Source of the DNA: Nymphaea colorata
Lineage: Eukaryota > Streptophyta > Magnoliopsida > Nymphaeales > Nymphaeaceae
Assembly (NCBI RefSeq): GCF_008831285.2
Contig: NC_045139.1
Span: forward strand, 28,809,206 to 28,873,205
Length of the DNA stretch: 64,000 nt
Direction: 5' to 3'
Position numbers and translations under genes: made by a program. This document shows, in pieces, positions 1 through 12,758 of the stretch. Positions within the stretch are counted from its first letter, which is position 1. Each line of letters opens with the position of its first letter. Under the pieces are notes generated by a model that did not search any database, was not told the DNA's origin, and was given only the letters and a program-made list of their open reading frames with translations.

Positions 1-428
1 TTGAGATGTACAAGTTTATTTTAGCTATACAACTTTGGATAAAATGAACTCATTAAGTGCAAATACATTCACAGTTCGAGCTAAATAATTCATTAATGAG
101 AACATATGAGCTCTGAATCCCGGACTAATGCACTAGCATAGAGCTACACCTCTCCAAACAAGGGTTCTTCGGTCTGAGCTTCACTGAAGGGTTTCTCAAG
201 CTCAGCTAATAAGAAAAAAAGAAAGGTTACATGACATGAAGAACAAACAACAAAATGTTATTTTACAAGCTGATGGAAATAAGAGGCAAGTAACATAGAC
301 TCTTCAAAAGGGTTGTTGTTCTCAAGTCAACACAACCCTGGTAGTGGACCATTTCCCTTTTTATTTCTGTCATATCATTGCTTGAATCGTAGCTTATTAA
401 TTATTGATTATTAGTTTTCTTGTTTGTT

Positions 429-431
<3 letters not shown>

Positions 432-459
<28 letters not shown>
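432..459. repeat. (AT)n microsatellite
   Basis: An uninterrupted run of about 14 AT dinucleotides. Confidence 0.95.
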
Positions 460-463
<4 letters not shown>

Positions 464-485
464 GAAAAGTGAATGTGCTGCTCAC

Positions 486-571
486 GGTTGAGAGAAAAAC
501 AATGAGAAGATGATTGACATTTTCATCATTTAGTATGAGTTTATACATTTTTCTTCTTTTTTTTCTCAACC
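486..571. mobile_element. Short MITE-like repeat, copy 1
   Basis: The left end reads GGTTGAGAGAAAAA and the right end reads TTTTTTCTCAACC, so the ends are inverted repeats of each other. The interior holds a GATTGACATTTT motif shared with the copy at 55166-55255. A more diverged relative lies at 34766-34864. The size (about 90 bp), inverted ends and lack of coding capacity suggest a miniature inverted-repeat element. No clear target-site duplication was found. Confidence 0.55.
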
Positions 572-2129
572 ATCTATCATGATGGATCGGCTAGCCCTCA
601 TGAGTGAGATGGGTGACTCTGAATAGGCAAAGTGACCATTCTCTACCCATCTTTTCTTGAAAAGTGCTGCACACGCACCCACACCTGCATGCACACCAAG
701 CACCCATGCCTGTGTGACAAAAACATAACTGTCATTTTGAGTCATCAAAGATGATTGCATATGTTCCACGCTAGTGTATATTCAAATAAATAAATAAAAC
801 CTAACTTTCAAGGGAAGCCAATATGTTGAAATGGACCACATTACATAATTTTGCAACTATATCAGAAAAATCTTTAATTTAAAGGGGCATATTGGGACCT
901 CAAACTGGAACTTAGCCAACTACGACAACTTTCTATAGATGTGCTTAGCAATAAAACTCAAGGAATAAATTGTAGGATTTTGCCCAGTAAACTAAAATAT
1001 GGAAAACGTTATCTGCTATAAACTTCCAGACTAACCCAGCTCGCTGATGTGAGAAAACAGGTTATTCATGGGGCTATGTTAAACAACAAGGTTAAAGAAA
1101 GTATGTCAGGGACTGGTGCAATAAATATGCCATTTCTAGGCACCAGTTAATATGGAAAGAGTTGTAGCGTATCCTGGCTCAGCCCACATTTACAGTGCAC
1201 TAATTCATGATAGTTTATTTTGAAGATGACAAGTAATTTCTTAAAAATATTCTGGTTTTCAAACTTCAAAGCTATTTATTTTCTTTCAGCTATTACACTG
1301 AGCTTGCTTGATTTTATGATATTTTCACTGCATTAGGTGGAAATGACTGCAAAACATAGGAGATTAACACTAAGATGGATGACAATCATATATTGAACTA
1401 CTTGCAGACATACTCCACACAAAGAAGAACTAGTTGATTCATTGCAACCTCTTATATCAAAGAAACAAAGGTCAGACATCATGGACGGCATTTGGTAATT
1501 CCAGCTCTTAACATATATGCGTCTATATAGGCCTTTATTGGAGGTGACCAATCACATTTTCTTATTAAGATTTGGTTGATTGAAATCTCCAGTCATGACA
1601 TCAGGACATTTACGCAAGCTGATGAAACATCTTATAAGATTAAAGAAAGAACAAGGCAATATCAAGAACCAAGTTCCAGTGAAAATAGGATGCTTTTCCA
1701 GGTAATAAAGGAAAAATGATCCGATAAAAAATGTATAAGAAAAAGGGAAAGATGGCTCTGTTTGATAGAAAAAACAGTAGAAGCATTGTTGAATTATTAT
1801 GGGAGGAAAGAAAGTAAGAGAAATAGAAAAAAGTTCCTTTTCAAGCTGATTATCATTTACTGTAGAAATTTCTTTCCGAAAGAATTTAGTTGCATTACTT
1901 GGAAATTGCAACTGATGCACTTCCAATTGAGTTATAACTATCAACTTCTTGTTTCATTCAAAAGAGTTGATTAATGCAAAACAAAAGGCAAGAAACATAA
2001 AGATGCTAAAGATGCGAGAAGATATTAAGGAAGTTGGCAATAACAAGCCATCTGAAGTTCTAAACATCAAATAGTGCTCTATTACGCAATCACATAGGTT
2101 TAAGTTCATAAAATGATCACGTAGGCCCA

Positions 2130-3200
2130 AAGTAACACGGGTATGGCTAGGAGGGTGGAGTACCCGTCCGGTACCGGTACTACACCGGTATGGGTACGGG
2201 TACAGGCTTGGGTATGGGATGGTGCGGCGTTGACCGTATCGAGTACGGTCAACGTACCAAAGGCCGTATCCGTCCATTTTTGGATACGGTCAACTTTGAC
2301 TCAGTTCAAATCCATCCGTTTTTTATTTTTAACGATTATTTGATTTTAACTTTTAAAACCATTTTAACGTTAAAAAAAGAAACGAAACCCTTAAAACATT
2401 CGACTTTACTCTTTCTTACCTCTCACCGAGCGACGGCAGCTTCGAGCCTTCGACTGGCGATGACTTCTGTGAGTGTGCAGCGGCAGCGGCGACTGCGACC
2501 GGTGACGGCGACTGGCGACGGCAGCGGCGACCAGCGACAGCATTCGTTCCTCTTTCTCACGGTATTTTTTTTTCTTTCATTTTTCTTTTCATTTTCATCG
2601 GCTCCACCCCTGCCTTCACCACCGGCGATGATCGCCGACGGTGACTGCAACCACTTGCACACTCGCAGGAAGCCCTCTCCTACTGCTCGATCCTTGCCTG
2701 AATATTGAAACCTCTTTCGACAGTGTCATGTTATCGAAACAGAATTTATATTTAATGTGAGCTCTCTTTTTTCTTGTAGTATTAGCCTTTTTTAACTGCC
2801 GTGCCCTTTTAGATGATCTTTTTTTGTTCCCTTTATTTTATTATTTAGTTCTTTACTATCTTTGCAGTTAAAAGCATGAAACAGAGCACACACGGAGAAG
2901 TAAAAAGGAATAGGCAGGGGAACTTGGCTGTCATTTTAGTAGTGTTTGTAGGTAGCTCACAAGTTAGGGTACAGACCAACTATGCATCGTTTTCCTTCTA
3001 TGCTTATTTGAGCGCCCACTGAACTGGTCTCAACTATCAAACCATTTGTCTAAGCACAAGATGCTGCGCTTAATCTTGTGATGCGACCAACTATTATTTT
3101 TTCAGTTGGATGTGTACAGCCGTACCCCGTACCCAAGTTTTTTAAAAATGGTCCGTACCCATGACACTCGTACCTATACCCGTACCTATGTGACAGAGGC
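2130..3200. mobile_element. Non-autonomous hAT-like element, 1.07 kb
   Basis: The element is bracketed by an exact 8-bp direct repeat TAGGCCCA (2122-2129 and 3201-3208), the target-duplication length of hAT transposons. The ends are imperfect inverted repeats: AAGTAACACGGGTA on the left, and GTCACATAGGTACGGG on the reverse complement of the right. Both subterminal zones are dense in GTACC/GGTAC words. Around 2440-2560 there is a GC-rich patch unlike its surroundings, possibly captured host sequence. An open frame of about 170 codons crosses the left end but is low-complexity and resembles no transposase. The same GTACCC-rich termini recur at 30693-31213, 31241-31345 and 41790-42160. Confidence 0.6.
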
Positions 3201-3208
3201 TAGGCCCA

Positions 3209-4897
3209 TTGTTAGCCTAGATACAGCAGGAGCCATGTGTTCATAAGCTATATTTGTACATTCTGGAACTAGAGAATGACATAAGGATTTTGTCATTGAT
3301 AATCATTATGTGCTTTCCTTTTGAATGTTGAATAGAAATTGTTAAGTGTGTCGAGGCTTGACTCCTGTACATCCAGTATGCTGACGATGATGCAAACGGA
3401 GAAATAAAAAAGCGGTTCATTGTTATTTCTTATGCATGATTTATTGCAAAATAAAACTTCATATTTCCTGGTTTTTTGGGGCCCACAGTATCTAAATTAA
3501 CCCAAAAAAACAAGCATATACTTCACAAAGTGTAGACGATAATGGGACATCTAGAAATGACTGATGCACTGAGGAAATCCAAACTATAATTTTCAATCAT
3601 GAAAAAAGAAGACCCTGTACTTCACGAAATATTTTCTTTCATCATATTATATCCAAATTTCTGCTGGTTAAATAAAAGTAACAATTCATATTTCATAGTA
3701 CTTCATTGCACATTCTCCCGTTACATTGTTATTGCTTGATAAAAAAGTACTTGACTTTTGGAACTTTCACAGTTTTTTTTGTTCCTTGTTCTCCAAATAT
3801 CCATTTAACACATTAGATCTGCAATGCTCTTGTTTCTGGTTTCTCCTTTGGCTCATAAATAGCTATTCGATTACAGGTAACTACTTGTCATTCTTTACCA
3901 TTATAACAACATAAATTGCTGACTGAAAGTTTGAAACTCATTTCAGTTGCAAGATGGTTATGTTGGAATGAACAAACATGACAATGACTGGAATTTAGAT
4001 TAGCAGCAATATGACTTTGTGCTGACCTAAAGAAGAACTTTTTTCAGCTCCCTTCCAAAGAAAGATCGAACAGTAGCCATTTGAGCACCTCATCTGCATG
4101 CACATACTCACAACCAAACACATGCTTGTGCTTTTTTGGGGGTGGGTGGGGGTGGGGGCTGATGGGAGGGTAAGATAAGAAAACACACATACACAGACAT
4201 ATAGAAATAGCGTAGGAAAGAGCCACATCGAAACTTCACACGGTTGGATATATTATCAAAGGGACGCTCAGTTAATTCCAATATAAGGGAGGAAAAACAA
4301 AATCCCGAGTTCTCTAACAGAAACTAAAAGTTCTCAACTATTCTAAACTCCTTGTCTGCACATGAAGAGGAAAAAATAGAAGAAAAGAAACGGTTATAGT
4401 AACTGCATCACACAGAGAAAATTCAGAAATACCAAAATATACAGGAATTCTCACACAAAAGAAGGGTAACCTCAAATTATTCTATTAGTTCAACAAAAAG
4501 GAGCGAACCAACATATGGGAACATGAAAAAGTAATATCAGCACGGAGAGATATCCACTCAAACAAAGAGCAAGCTCAATCTAATGGAAGGACAAAGCGAC
4601 CAACAAATCGATGCCCCAATATCTCATTATTATCAAGCAATAGGAATGCCACAATTAGAAAACCACGAAAAGCTCATGATCAGTGGAAGCTGCTGACATA
4701 ATAAGAACATCAAGCTCAAATTTATACGGAACACCGCAAACAACAGACCAAATGCCTCAAACTGTCTCTAAATATTCAAAGAACAACGCCACCAACATCA
4801 GCAAACCCAGAGGACCACCAAATATGCAATTGCGTAACAGATCAGACCATCCAAATTTCAAGAAAAACTTCCGTCTGTGTCTGTCTGTGGGGGCATT

Positions 4898-4956
<59 letters not shown>

Positions 4957-7900
4957 AAGACCTGAGATCCTGCACTGAATCAGATCCTCCCTGGCTTAGC
5001 GAAGCGGAATGGAACCTAGTAAGGCTGCCATCAAACGATCAAGAGGAAGAGGATGATGAGAAAAAGAGGAAAAAAAAAGGATGAAAATCTGGACTTAGCC
5101 TTTTGTGACGTTCAGGTTCGTCCTGCCCACTTCTTGGGTTCAAGTTTCTTAGAACATTACCAGCGATCACTTGTATATATTGTTACTCTTCTCTAACAAA
5201 AATGAATCAGCAAAAAGTTCACTGGCGTTGTGGTCACTTCTTGTGCAGTTACTTACGAAACCATGTACAATTGACCCTTAAACATAAATACATGGCTTAT
5301 TTAAAAGGAAACTGTGTAGATGTAATTTAAGACGATTGACTGCATAGGAACTAAATTTTTAGTCATAGCTTTCTTATATAGAAAATATGTTCTTATAGTT
5401 GCCAATTTTGATACGTTATCTTATCTTCACATACAGTGTATGAGTTCAAAGGTCTATTCTTGTTAAATCTTATGTTCAGATGAAGGGGGGGAAGTCTATT
5501 CTCGTTATGTCATCTATGTAATAGTCAATCTCATGAAATAGCAAGATTTGTGGAGGTTAAGAAAAAGAATTGGAGTTCGGCCACGGATTTCTGTTTTTCA
5601 AGAGATTAGATCATGTGAGGGATGACAAAATACAGCACAAAGTGCCCTCTAGAACTGCAGACTACCCATCTCATGCAGGCCCCCAAATTCTGCGGAATTC
5701 TGCTACTCCATGCATGATGCAATTAATATCTTTTGTGAGACGGGAAACCGTGGTCGTGTCGTCTACTGAGTCAGGTCAGGTGGATTGGCGATCCACAAAA
5801 TCTGCGACATTTTAATGCGGCGACCTGCTCGGCACACTACATTGCATCCTTAATGAAATAAAACGAAGGGTATACGCCCCTTGGCAATGACCCTACAGGA
5901 TCTCACTCCAAAGCAGCTTGTCCATGCAAAAAAAAAAAAGAGATTTGTATGCTGAGAAGAAATGGATGGTCACATACAACAACAAGAAGCTTTTTGTTTT
6001 AAAAATGATTGACTTGCCTACTTGGCTACAAATATCACGGAACTTGGTAACCATGCGCCCGAGTTCATGTACTCCCCCCGTTTTACTTAAAAGTATGCGA
6101 ACGAATTAAAATTTTGGTTTATGCTTTTCAACGAAGATTACAAATTTGACATATTAAACAGGAAACTAGTGAAAAATGAGAATCATGCACGTCAAGCTGG
6201 TCTCTGTCATTTAATATCCTTGGACCTTCTGTCTGGCACAACCTTGCGTCTAAAGGACGGTAAATTGGTGAGAAGCATGAGCGTGGCAGAGCAATAAAGT
6301 TTGTTTACTATTGATGTTTGTGCAAGAACATTTTCTAGCTAATTTGGCCAATAACGAGAAATGGGTACACAGGATTGAACAAAACAAACACCGATTTTTG
6401 TTTGGTTTGGGGTGGGGTGTTGTTGTGGGGTAAGAATAAAACAAAGCAAATCTAGATCTAGATCTGAGGTTGATTTAAGATCCCTTTTATGTGGGATCCA
6501 CAGTATAAGCAAACACTTGATTTTATCATTATGTGAAAAAAAAGATTTGTGATATTTCTCAGTTTATGGTGAAAACTTCATGTTTGAGATCGGACGGAAG
6601 GGGGGTCTAACCTAAATCTGTGTATTTGAGATTTCCAATGATCATAAATTACCTCATATCTCAATCCTAAGACTATCAAACGCTAAGTTCTTTTGGTAAG
6701 ACTTGCAGAGATTAGTACACTTGTAATTTCAAATGCCATTTGCCTCTTTCATGCCGGAGGAAGTTGTTTGAGAATTACGTTGACAACTTGATCGCCAAAA
6801 TGTAACGTCTCAAAAGTTGAGCAACTTTTATTTGTATTTCATCAATCATGCGTAGCTGGCTTATAGTTTCCTGGATATGAAAGGTCCAACACCATGTGTT
6901 CCCGGAAGACTATGAAAATCTGATGTACAGATCAAATTTTATAGTTATTTTACAATTAATGGTGTAACCATTCTCGAGTCGTGCCATCCGTATGGGTACC
7001 CATGCATGAAACACTAGGCAGCACGAACAGAACATCCTGTATGTGCATGTATACATGTCCACTACCGGAAGAAGGCAACGAACATTAATCCATTTCTCTT
7101 TATCATCTTCTCGTGACTTTTTTCTAGTATTTGAGAACATCCCTGTATGCAATTCATCCTTCTTTAGGAGGAACCTGATACTAGATCATCAGTTACCATA
7201 CATAGGCAGGTAATTTCAGATTTTCGAGTATAAGCATTTTTTTTATTAGAAAAAAACATGATGAAGACTTTGTTCCTAATAAAAAGACCAGGATAAAGGT
7301 ACTTATACCGTCGACTTGGCAGCATGTTGAGACACCAAGAATTCACAATTGTTCACAGCCCACAAAAAGGTTGGAAATACATAAAGGATGGGGTGGATGT
7401 CAAACCCTTAGACTCATCGCTAATAATCTTGACAGGAATTGGTTACTATAACTTCCTAATTCTTCACCAATTTTGAACCGTTTGATTTTAAGATCCTCAT
7501 AAATTTAAATTTTTATTTGTATATAAGATTTCACTGAGTTTTTGTCACTCCCATCGATCGATCTGAGTTCATCCGTCAGGCCCAATTGGGAAATCACAAA
7601 CAAACAGGCGGATGGCTACAAATAATGGTTGGGCAACATCAAACTGATACGGTGGAGGAGGAAGATGAAAAAGCTGCCCACAAGAAAATGCAAACGATAG
7701 CTACATTACAAAAGCAAAGAAAGAAAGAACGTAGAGGAAATGGGATTTGCGAAGGAAGAGGTCATGAGACAGGAATTCCATGAAGATGAGAATGGGAGAA
7801 ATCAGCAGCTGAGACTTTTGATTTTCAGAGGAGCTGTCGCCCGGCCGGCGCTATAAGAGTTTTAAGGTTTTCTGGCACTCAGTTCAAGTTGGTAGAACTT

Positions 7901-10900
7901 AAAGTTTCTTGGTACGAACTCCCTTCCCTGCAATGGTGAAACATAGTGCAATCAAATGGAAGTAGAAGAAGGAACAACTTTTCTGCCCGTCACTCTGTCT
8001 TAATTGGGGCCGTAAGTCCCTCTTTGTGTTTAAATCCAACCTTACCTGTTCCTTCTTGGGCATATCTCCGCCCCTTTTAAGCATTTATTCATGCTGCTGT
8101 TCGACAGCTTTTTGGATGACATTAATGGTTGTTACGATTAAAAGGCAATCCCCAATTATATAAATAGTTGCTCGATCGCTTTACGAAAACATAATGCATC
8201 CTACATCTATGGTGGAGAGCATATGGAGAGGCATCCAAAAATGATGCTAAGGTGGTGATGGTGGACCAAGTTTTCACCATTTGCTTTTTCATAGCATCGT
8301 CCACGTAAATTACGGTGATGCGGGTAAGTGCATAGAAGTTTTACCCCTTCCGCCGCAGCTAGGGTTCATTCAACTCTTCTCTTCTCTCTCTTTAAGGTTG
8401 CATTTGATAGCTTCCGATGATAACTCTGTGACTGTGGTGCATACAACAGTAAAATAAAAACAAATGAAGCCCCTCGTGAGTTCCACTCGTTGCACAACTC
8501 TAAATTAATTAAATGTTGGCTGGAGTACTGTAGTGAACACGTCTGTCCACCTTTTCTTCCATATTTTGATCGAGAAGAAACGTTCTTCCCCTGTCAGGGC
8601 ATTTTCTCAACTGCACACCACCACATATACCTCTCCGTTTCTTTACCCAAAAAGAGAACTCTGTCCAGTGTTTAATTCTTGCCTGTCTTCCTTTCCTGGA
8701 ACATGCATCGATACGGGCATCCCATACTGGCTGGCTTCACTTTTAGCCGTGCAAATGTTTCTCAAAGTTTGGAGACCACACCTTATCGTTAGCTAATACA
8801 TCATCAATGTTGTACCTTACTTTCTTTTCTCAATATGCATAGCTAAGATGTTTATAATGGATTCCTTAGCTTTTCTTGTATCTTTTTTCTCTTTTATCTG
8901 CAGTACTACGGGTGCTCGTAATGGTGCTCTATTACTTTGCTCTCTTCTGTTCTGCATGGTAACAGAAAACCCTTTCAAGGGCATGCTTGCTTAATGGACC
9001 CTTGAGCCCCGTCCCGTGTCAAGCTTTGCAAGGAGGAAATGTAAAAATTGGATAACAGTACTACAACTTAAATCTAAGTTCTTTGCCTTGATTTTATGTG
9101 GCCTTAGAAATCCCATGACTCTCTCTTACACACAGCTCAAAACAGTGCATACTGCATTGCATTAGGTTGGATGCGTGGAAGTTAAAGCGGACCGATGATG
9201 TCCGGCGGGTGGCTGTGAGTGGAATGAATTCCCATTGGCCGTAGGGATTCACCTTCCATATATATAACCATTAAATATCTTTTCCTTTCCACGAGTCATC
9301 AATCTTGTATTATAGAGAATTGTTGTGAAAAAGAAAGGCAGGGAAAGCCCATCCTTAGATATGAATGTGAATGTGCGTGCGATAGAGAGGAAGAGTATAC
9401 AACAATACTTAACGGACACGGCTTGTCCTTTCAGTCTCGTGAGTAAAAAGAGGGAATCTACCTAAGCAGTGGAACGGAATTCTATACAAATCGAGGGAGA
9501 TATGATCCACTTCCAACATAAACCCTAACAATTGAAGGCTCCGGGATGAGTCTGAACGAGGGGTTAACTGATGTGACAACCGCACTTTTCTTTTGAAAGA
9601 AAAAAAAAAAAAAAAAGGGAAAGCTTCATTGCTTTTTGAGCTCACCATTAGCCCACGCGTTTGAAGACAATCAGGGGAACTTTATGTGGGTCCGGCATTT
9701 TCACGGTAAACTGTAACTCTGATCATTCGCAAATGCACACGACGGTGATATCATGCCTACCCATTATAAAGCTTACGATTAAAATCATAAAAAAAAGTAG
9801 GCAACCTTCAATGATGACGACCGCTCATCGAATTCCATTCCACTTCAGTAACATAAATCCCCAAAACCATGCTCTAACTATTTACGTCTCAGGGTGCGGC
9901 AGAGGAGATCCGATGAGCCCCTGTACGCACGCCGAGAGGATGACGGAGTCTGGACATCATCTTCGCGTAAGATGGTAAAAAAAGTGAAGTTACAGCTTAA
10001 GGTGAGAAACTGTGGAATTTGCTGTTCTATATCACGCAATGGAATCTTTTGGGCACTGTCCTTTTCATGCTTTTCTCTTAACATTCTATGTGGTCAAAAA
10101 CCAGGTTGTTTTTCTTGCTGCATATTGCTTTTGGATTTAGCAGATCAACTTTTTATGGGGCCTCGGGAATAATTTTCTTGGGCACTGCTTGTTTTACTTT
10201 TAATCACAATGATGACCCCATCTGGTTTGAGAGACCCTCCCGTCGCTCTACCGCCCAAAGAAGGCTGTTTGGAATTTGATCCAATGCGGTTCTCCACTTT
10301 TTCGTGGAATAAATTAAAGCAAGCAAGTAGTTGGAAGTAGAGCAGCTGCTTAAAAGAAGGAGAGAATAACCAAATAAAGGTGCGCAAGGAAGAAAGGAAG
10401 GACTTCCAGTAGTAGTCCTTTCCTGTTCTGAGTCTTTGATTCGATCTCAAGGAAGAGATAGAAACGACCATTCGAGTTAAATCATATTCCTTTTCACTTT
10501 GGTCGCGTTACATTTCTGCAAGAACTTGAGCAAGACCTGCTGCTATGTTATGGAAGAACCCCTGGCTCTCTTCTGCAAAGACCATGGTTCCCTATTTCGT
10601 GATTGACGGCTACAAAAGTACGTGTTGAAACTTTTGTGACATTTCAACTTTGTTTCCTTTTACTATCTTCTTTTTACTGAAAAGTAAATCACACTAGAGT
10701 GGTAGAAATGGAAAATCTCCCGAGAATCTTTCTCAGATGTATCCAGAAATCTCTCCATTTTCTTTTGAACATATTCTTCTGAATTTGTATGATGGGCAAG
10801 GAATAACTCTGTATGAATTGGTTCCATTCAATGTCCCAATCAAATTTCATTTTTGTGTGTAGTATTCTAAGCAATTCCTTTGCAAACAAAGGCTTTCGTG

Positions 10901-12740
10901 AAGTTCATTGTTTAGCGTCTCTTCCAACTTTTTTGAAGCAGCACAGGATGCATGCCACCTCGGTATCCTAGTAAAAGAGGGGAAGGGGGGGCGCAGAAAA
11001 AGAATTGTGTAACAAAGATATAAAGTAACGCCTGATTCTTGATAGCAGACCAACTGAATGTGTAGGTGCACCACCATGGATGGCGTGCAAGTGACAAGAA
11101 GAGAATGTAAAGGGTGTCAAGTTGAAGACGCTATATCATGTCTTAACTATGTCATTTTTGTTGCCTGAGCTTTTCCATGCTATTGTCTTCGGAAGACATG
11201 GCGGTAAGTGTTCACTTTAATGATAAAAAGAACAGAACAACGGAAGGAGTGGGGCTTTGATGCTTACGCAGTTCCTTTCAAGATCAAGAGCGTTACGTTA
11301 ACAGTAGCGATCTTGCTAATTACAAGAGATAGTTCAAAGCTATAACCTGAAACTAAATAGGGTGGATGAGACCTTGTTTGCCTTTTCCGGATTTGCTGTC
11401 AGCCATTAACTTCTACCTTTTATTTTGGCGTTCAATCCACGAGTTCATGGTTGATTCCAAATAGTTGTTCTTTACGGATAGACCATTTTAGTTATTTGAA
11501 AAGTGCACATGCATTATCACATTTTTATTTGGTTATTTTCCAATAGGGGTTTAAACTATTTGACTGGAAACCTATAACTAGTAGTAGGATATGTGCGAAG
11601 ATCTGAATTTTTGTTAAAATGGAAACCGAAGATGTCTCTTTACTGTCGATGGATTCACATGTAATAAATTGGTGAAAGGGACGAAATAAAAAGCTGTCTT
11701 CTGAATTTAATTACAGAAAAAGCAGCTTTCGGACCCAAAAGTTACACAAGGATGAAAAAAAATCATAATAAAACACGTATAACCATTTCAATTTTCTCTG
11801 CCCGAAGCAGAAGAAGCCAACACAAACCTAACATTCTAATGATTTGCTAATATAATAAAAGAAAAGAATAACAGGACAAGAATTCAGATAGCATAATAAC
11901 ACTAGGCAGAATTCCCAATAGGCGTGAATCTAGGGTGATGTCCCCATTATAAGATGCTCAACTAGATTAGTCACCCATCGATAAACAAATCCAACCGTAT
12001 CATTCCTAATCTCCTCACTGCTTCTCGATTCCACTACTTGCTTGGAGAAAAGTAATGATTTTCATTATTCCCCTACGGTAAAATTCCTGCTGGCGACTTT
12101 CCTTTTCCAATTTCTTAGCATCAAAGTTAAGCAGTGAAGCGAACTCATGTGTGTTTATAAGGTATACCTGATAAGGGGTCTGCTCATTGGGATGTGGAGA
12201 GAAATTAGATCCCCCAAATTCATTATGGTGGGGTAGTCCTAGGAGCAAAGGAATCAAAGAAAGAGTGTGAGCAGAAGTAGGCAAACAAGAAGAAGACAGG
12301 GCCACTTTTGCGCCTTTGTTTCTCTTCTCCTTTTTTGTTTTCCTAATCTTCATCTACTTACTGTATTTCAGACTCGGTCGAAGTTCGATTGTTCCTTTTG
12401 CTCTTTACTGCATCAAAGATTCTCGCTTCAAGTCAAAGAAAGAAGCACTAGGAGAATTGGTGAGAAGGGGGGAAGGAAGAACCAGAAACTCATGCATATA
12501 TTCTTGCAAGAAGCCCACTTCTTCGATTAAGATATGCTCGAAGAACAATGACTTATAAATGATACCCCTACGGGCTGAGTTGTCAAGCCATTGAGGAATA
12601 CTCAGAAGCATAGGTGGACGGCACCACAGAGCATCAACTTTATAGAGGAACTCTGGATCGTCTACCTGATCCCAGAAAGTCTGTGATCAACTCCACCCTG
12701 TGGAGAATGTGCTAACCAAGTAGACAAACGGCCCCTTCAG
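3209..12740. other. Long intergenic region without recognised genes
   Basis: I see no conserved domain, tRNA-like T-loop or transposase in this AT-rich stretch. Scattered open frames of 60-110 codons are no longer than chance predicts. A GT/GA microsatellite lies at 4898-4952. The last few hundred bases before 12759 probably hold the promoter and 5' leader of the MYB-CC gene, but no TATA box or leader intron could be fixed. Confidence 0.5.
4898..4952. repeat. (GT)n(GA)n compound microsatellite
   Basis: A GT run to 4920 passes directly into a GA run to about 4952. It produces false open frames of alternating Cys/Val and Ser/Leu on both strands. Confidence 0.95.
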
Positions 12741-12758
12741 TGAGCACCGTCGGGCAGC

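Larger units (their letters stand above)
1..2121. other. Gene-free AT-rich DNA
   Basis: No gene is recognised here. The open frames are short, lack recognisable domains and are not joined by convincing splice sites. The stretch contains an AT microsatellite near 432-459 and a small MITE-like repeat at 486-571. A divergent gene or a non-coding RNA cannot be excluded by eye. Confidence 0.6.

Noticed and set aside
2190-2708. Open frame of about 172 codons
   Set aside because: It starts in the GTACC-rich end of the hAT-like element and runs through low-complexity DNA; no domain is recognisable.
12015-12353. 112-codon minus-strand frame before the MYB-CC gene
   Set aside because: No recognised domain or splice partners; chance length in this DNA.
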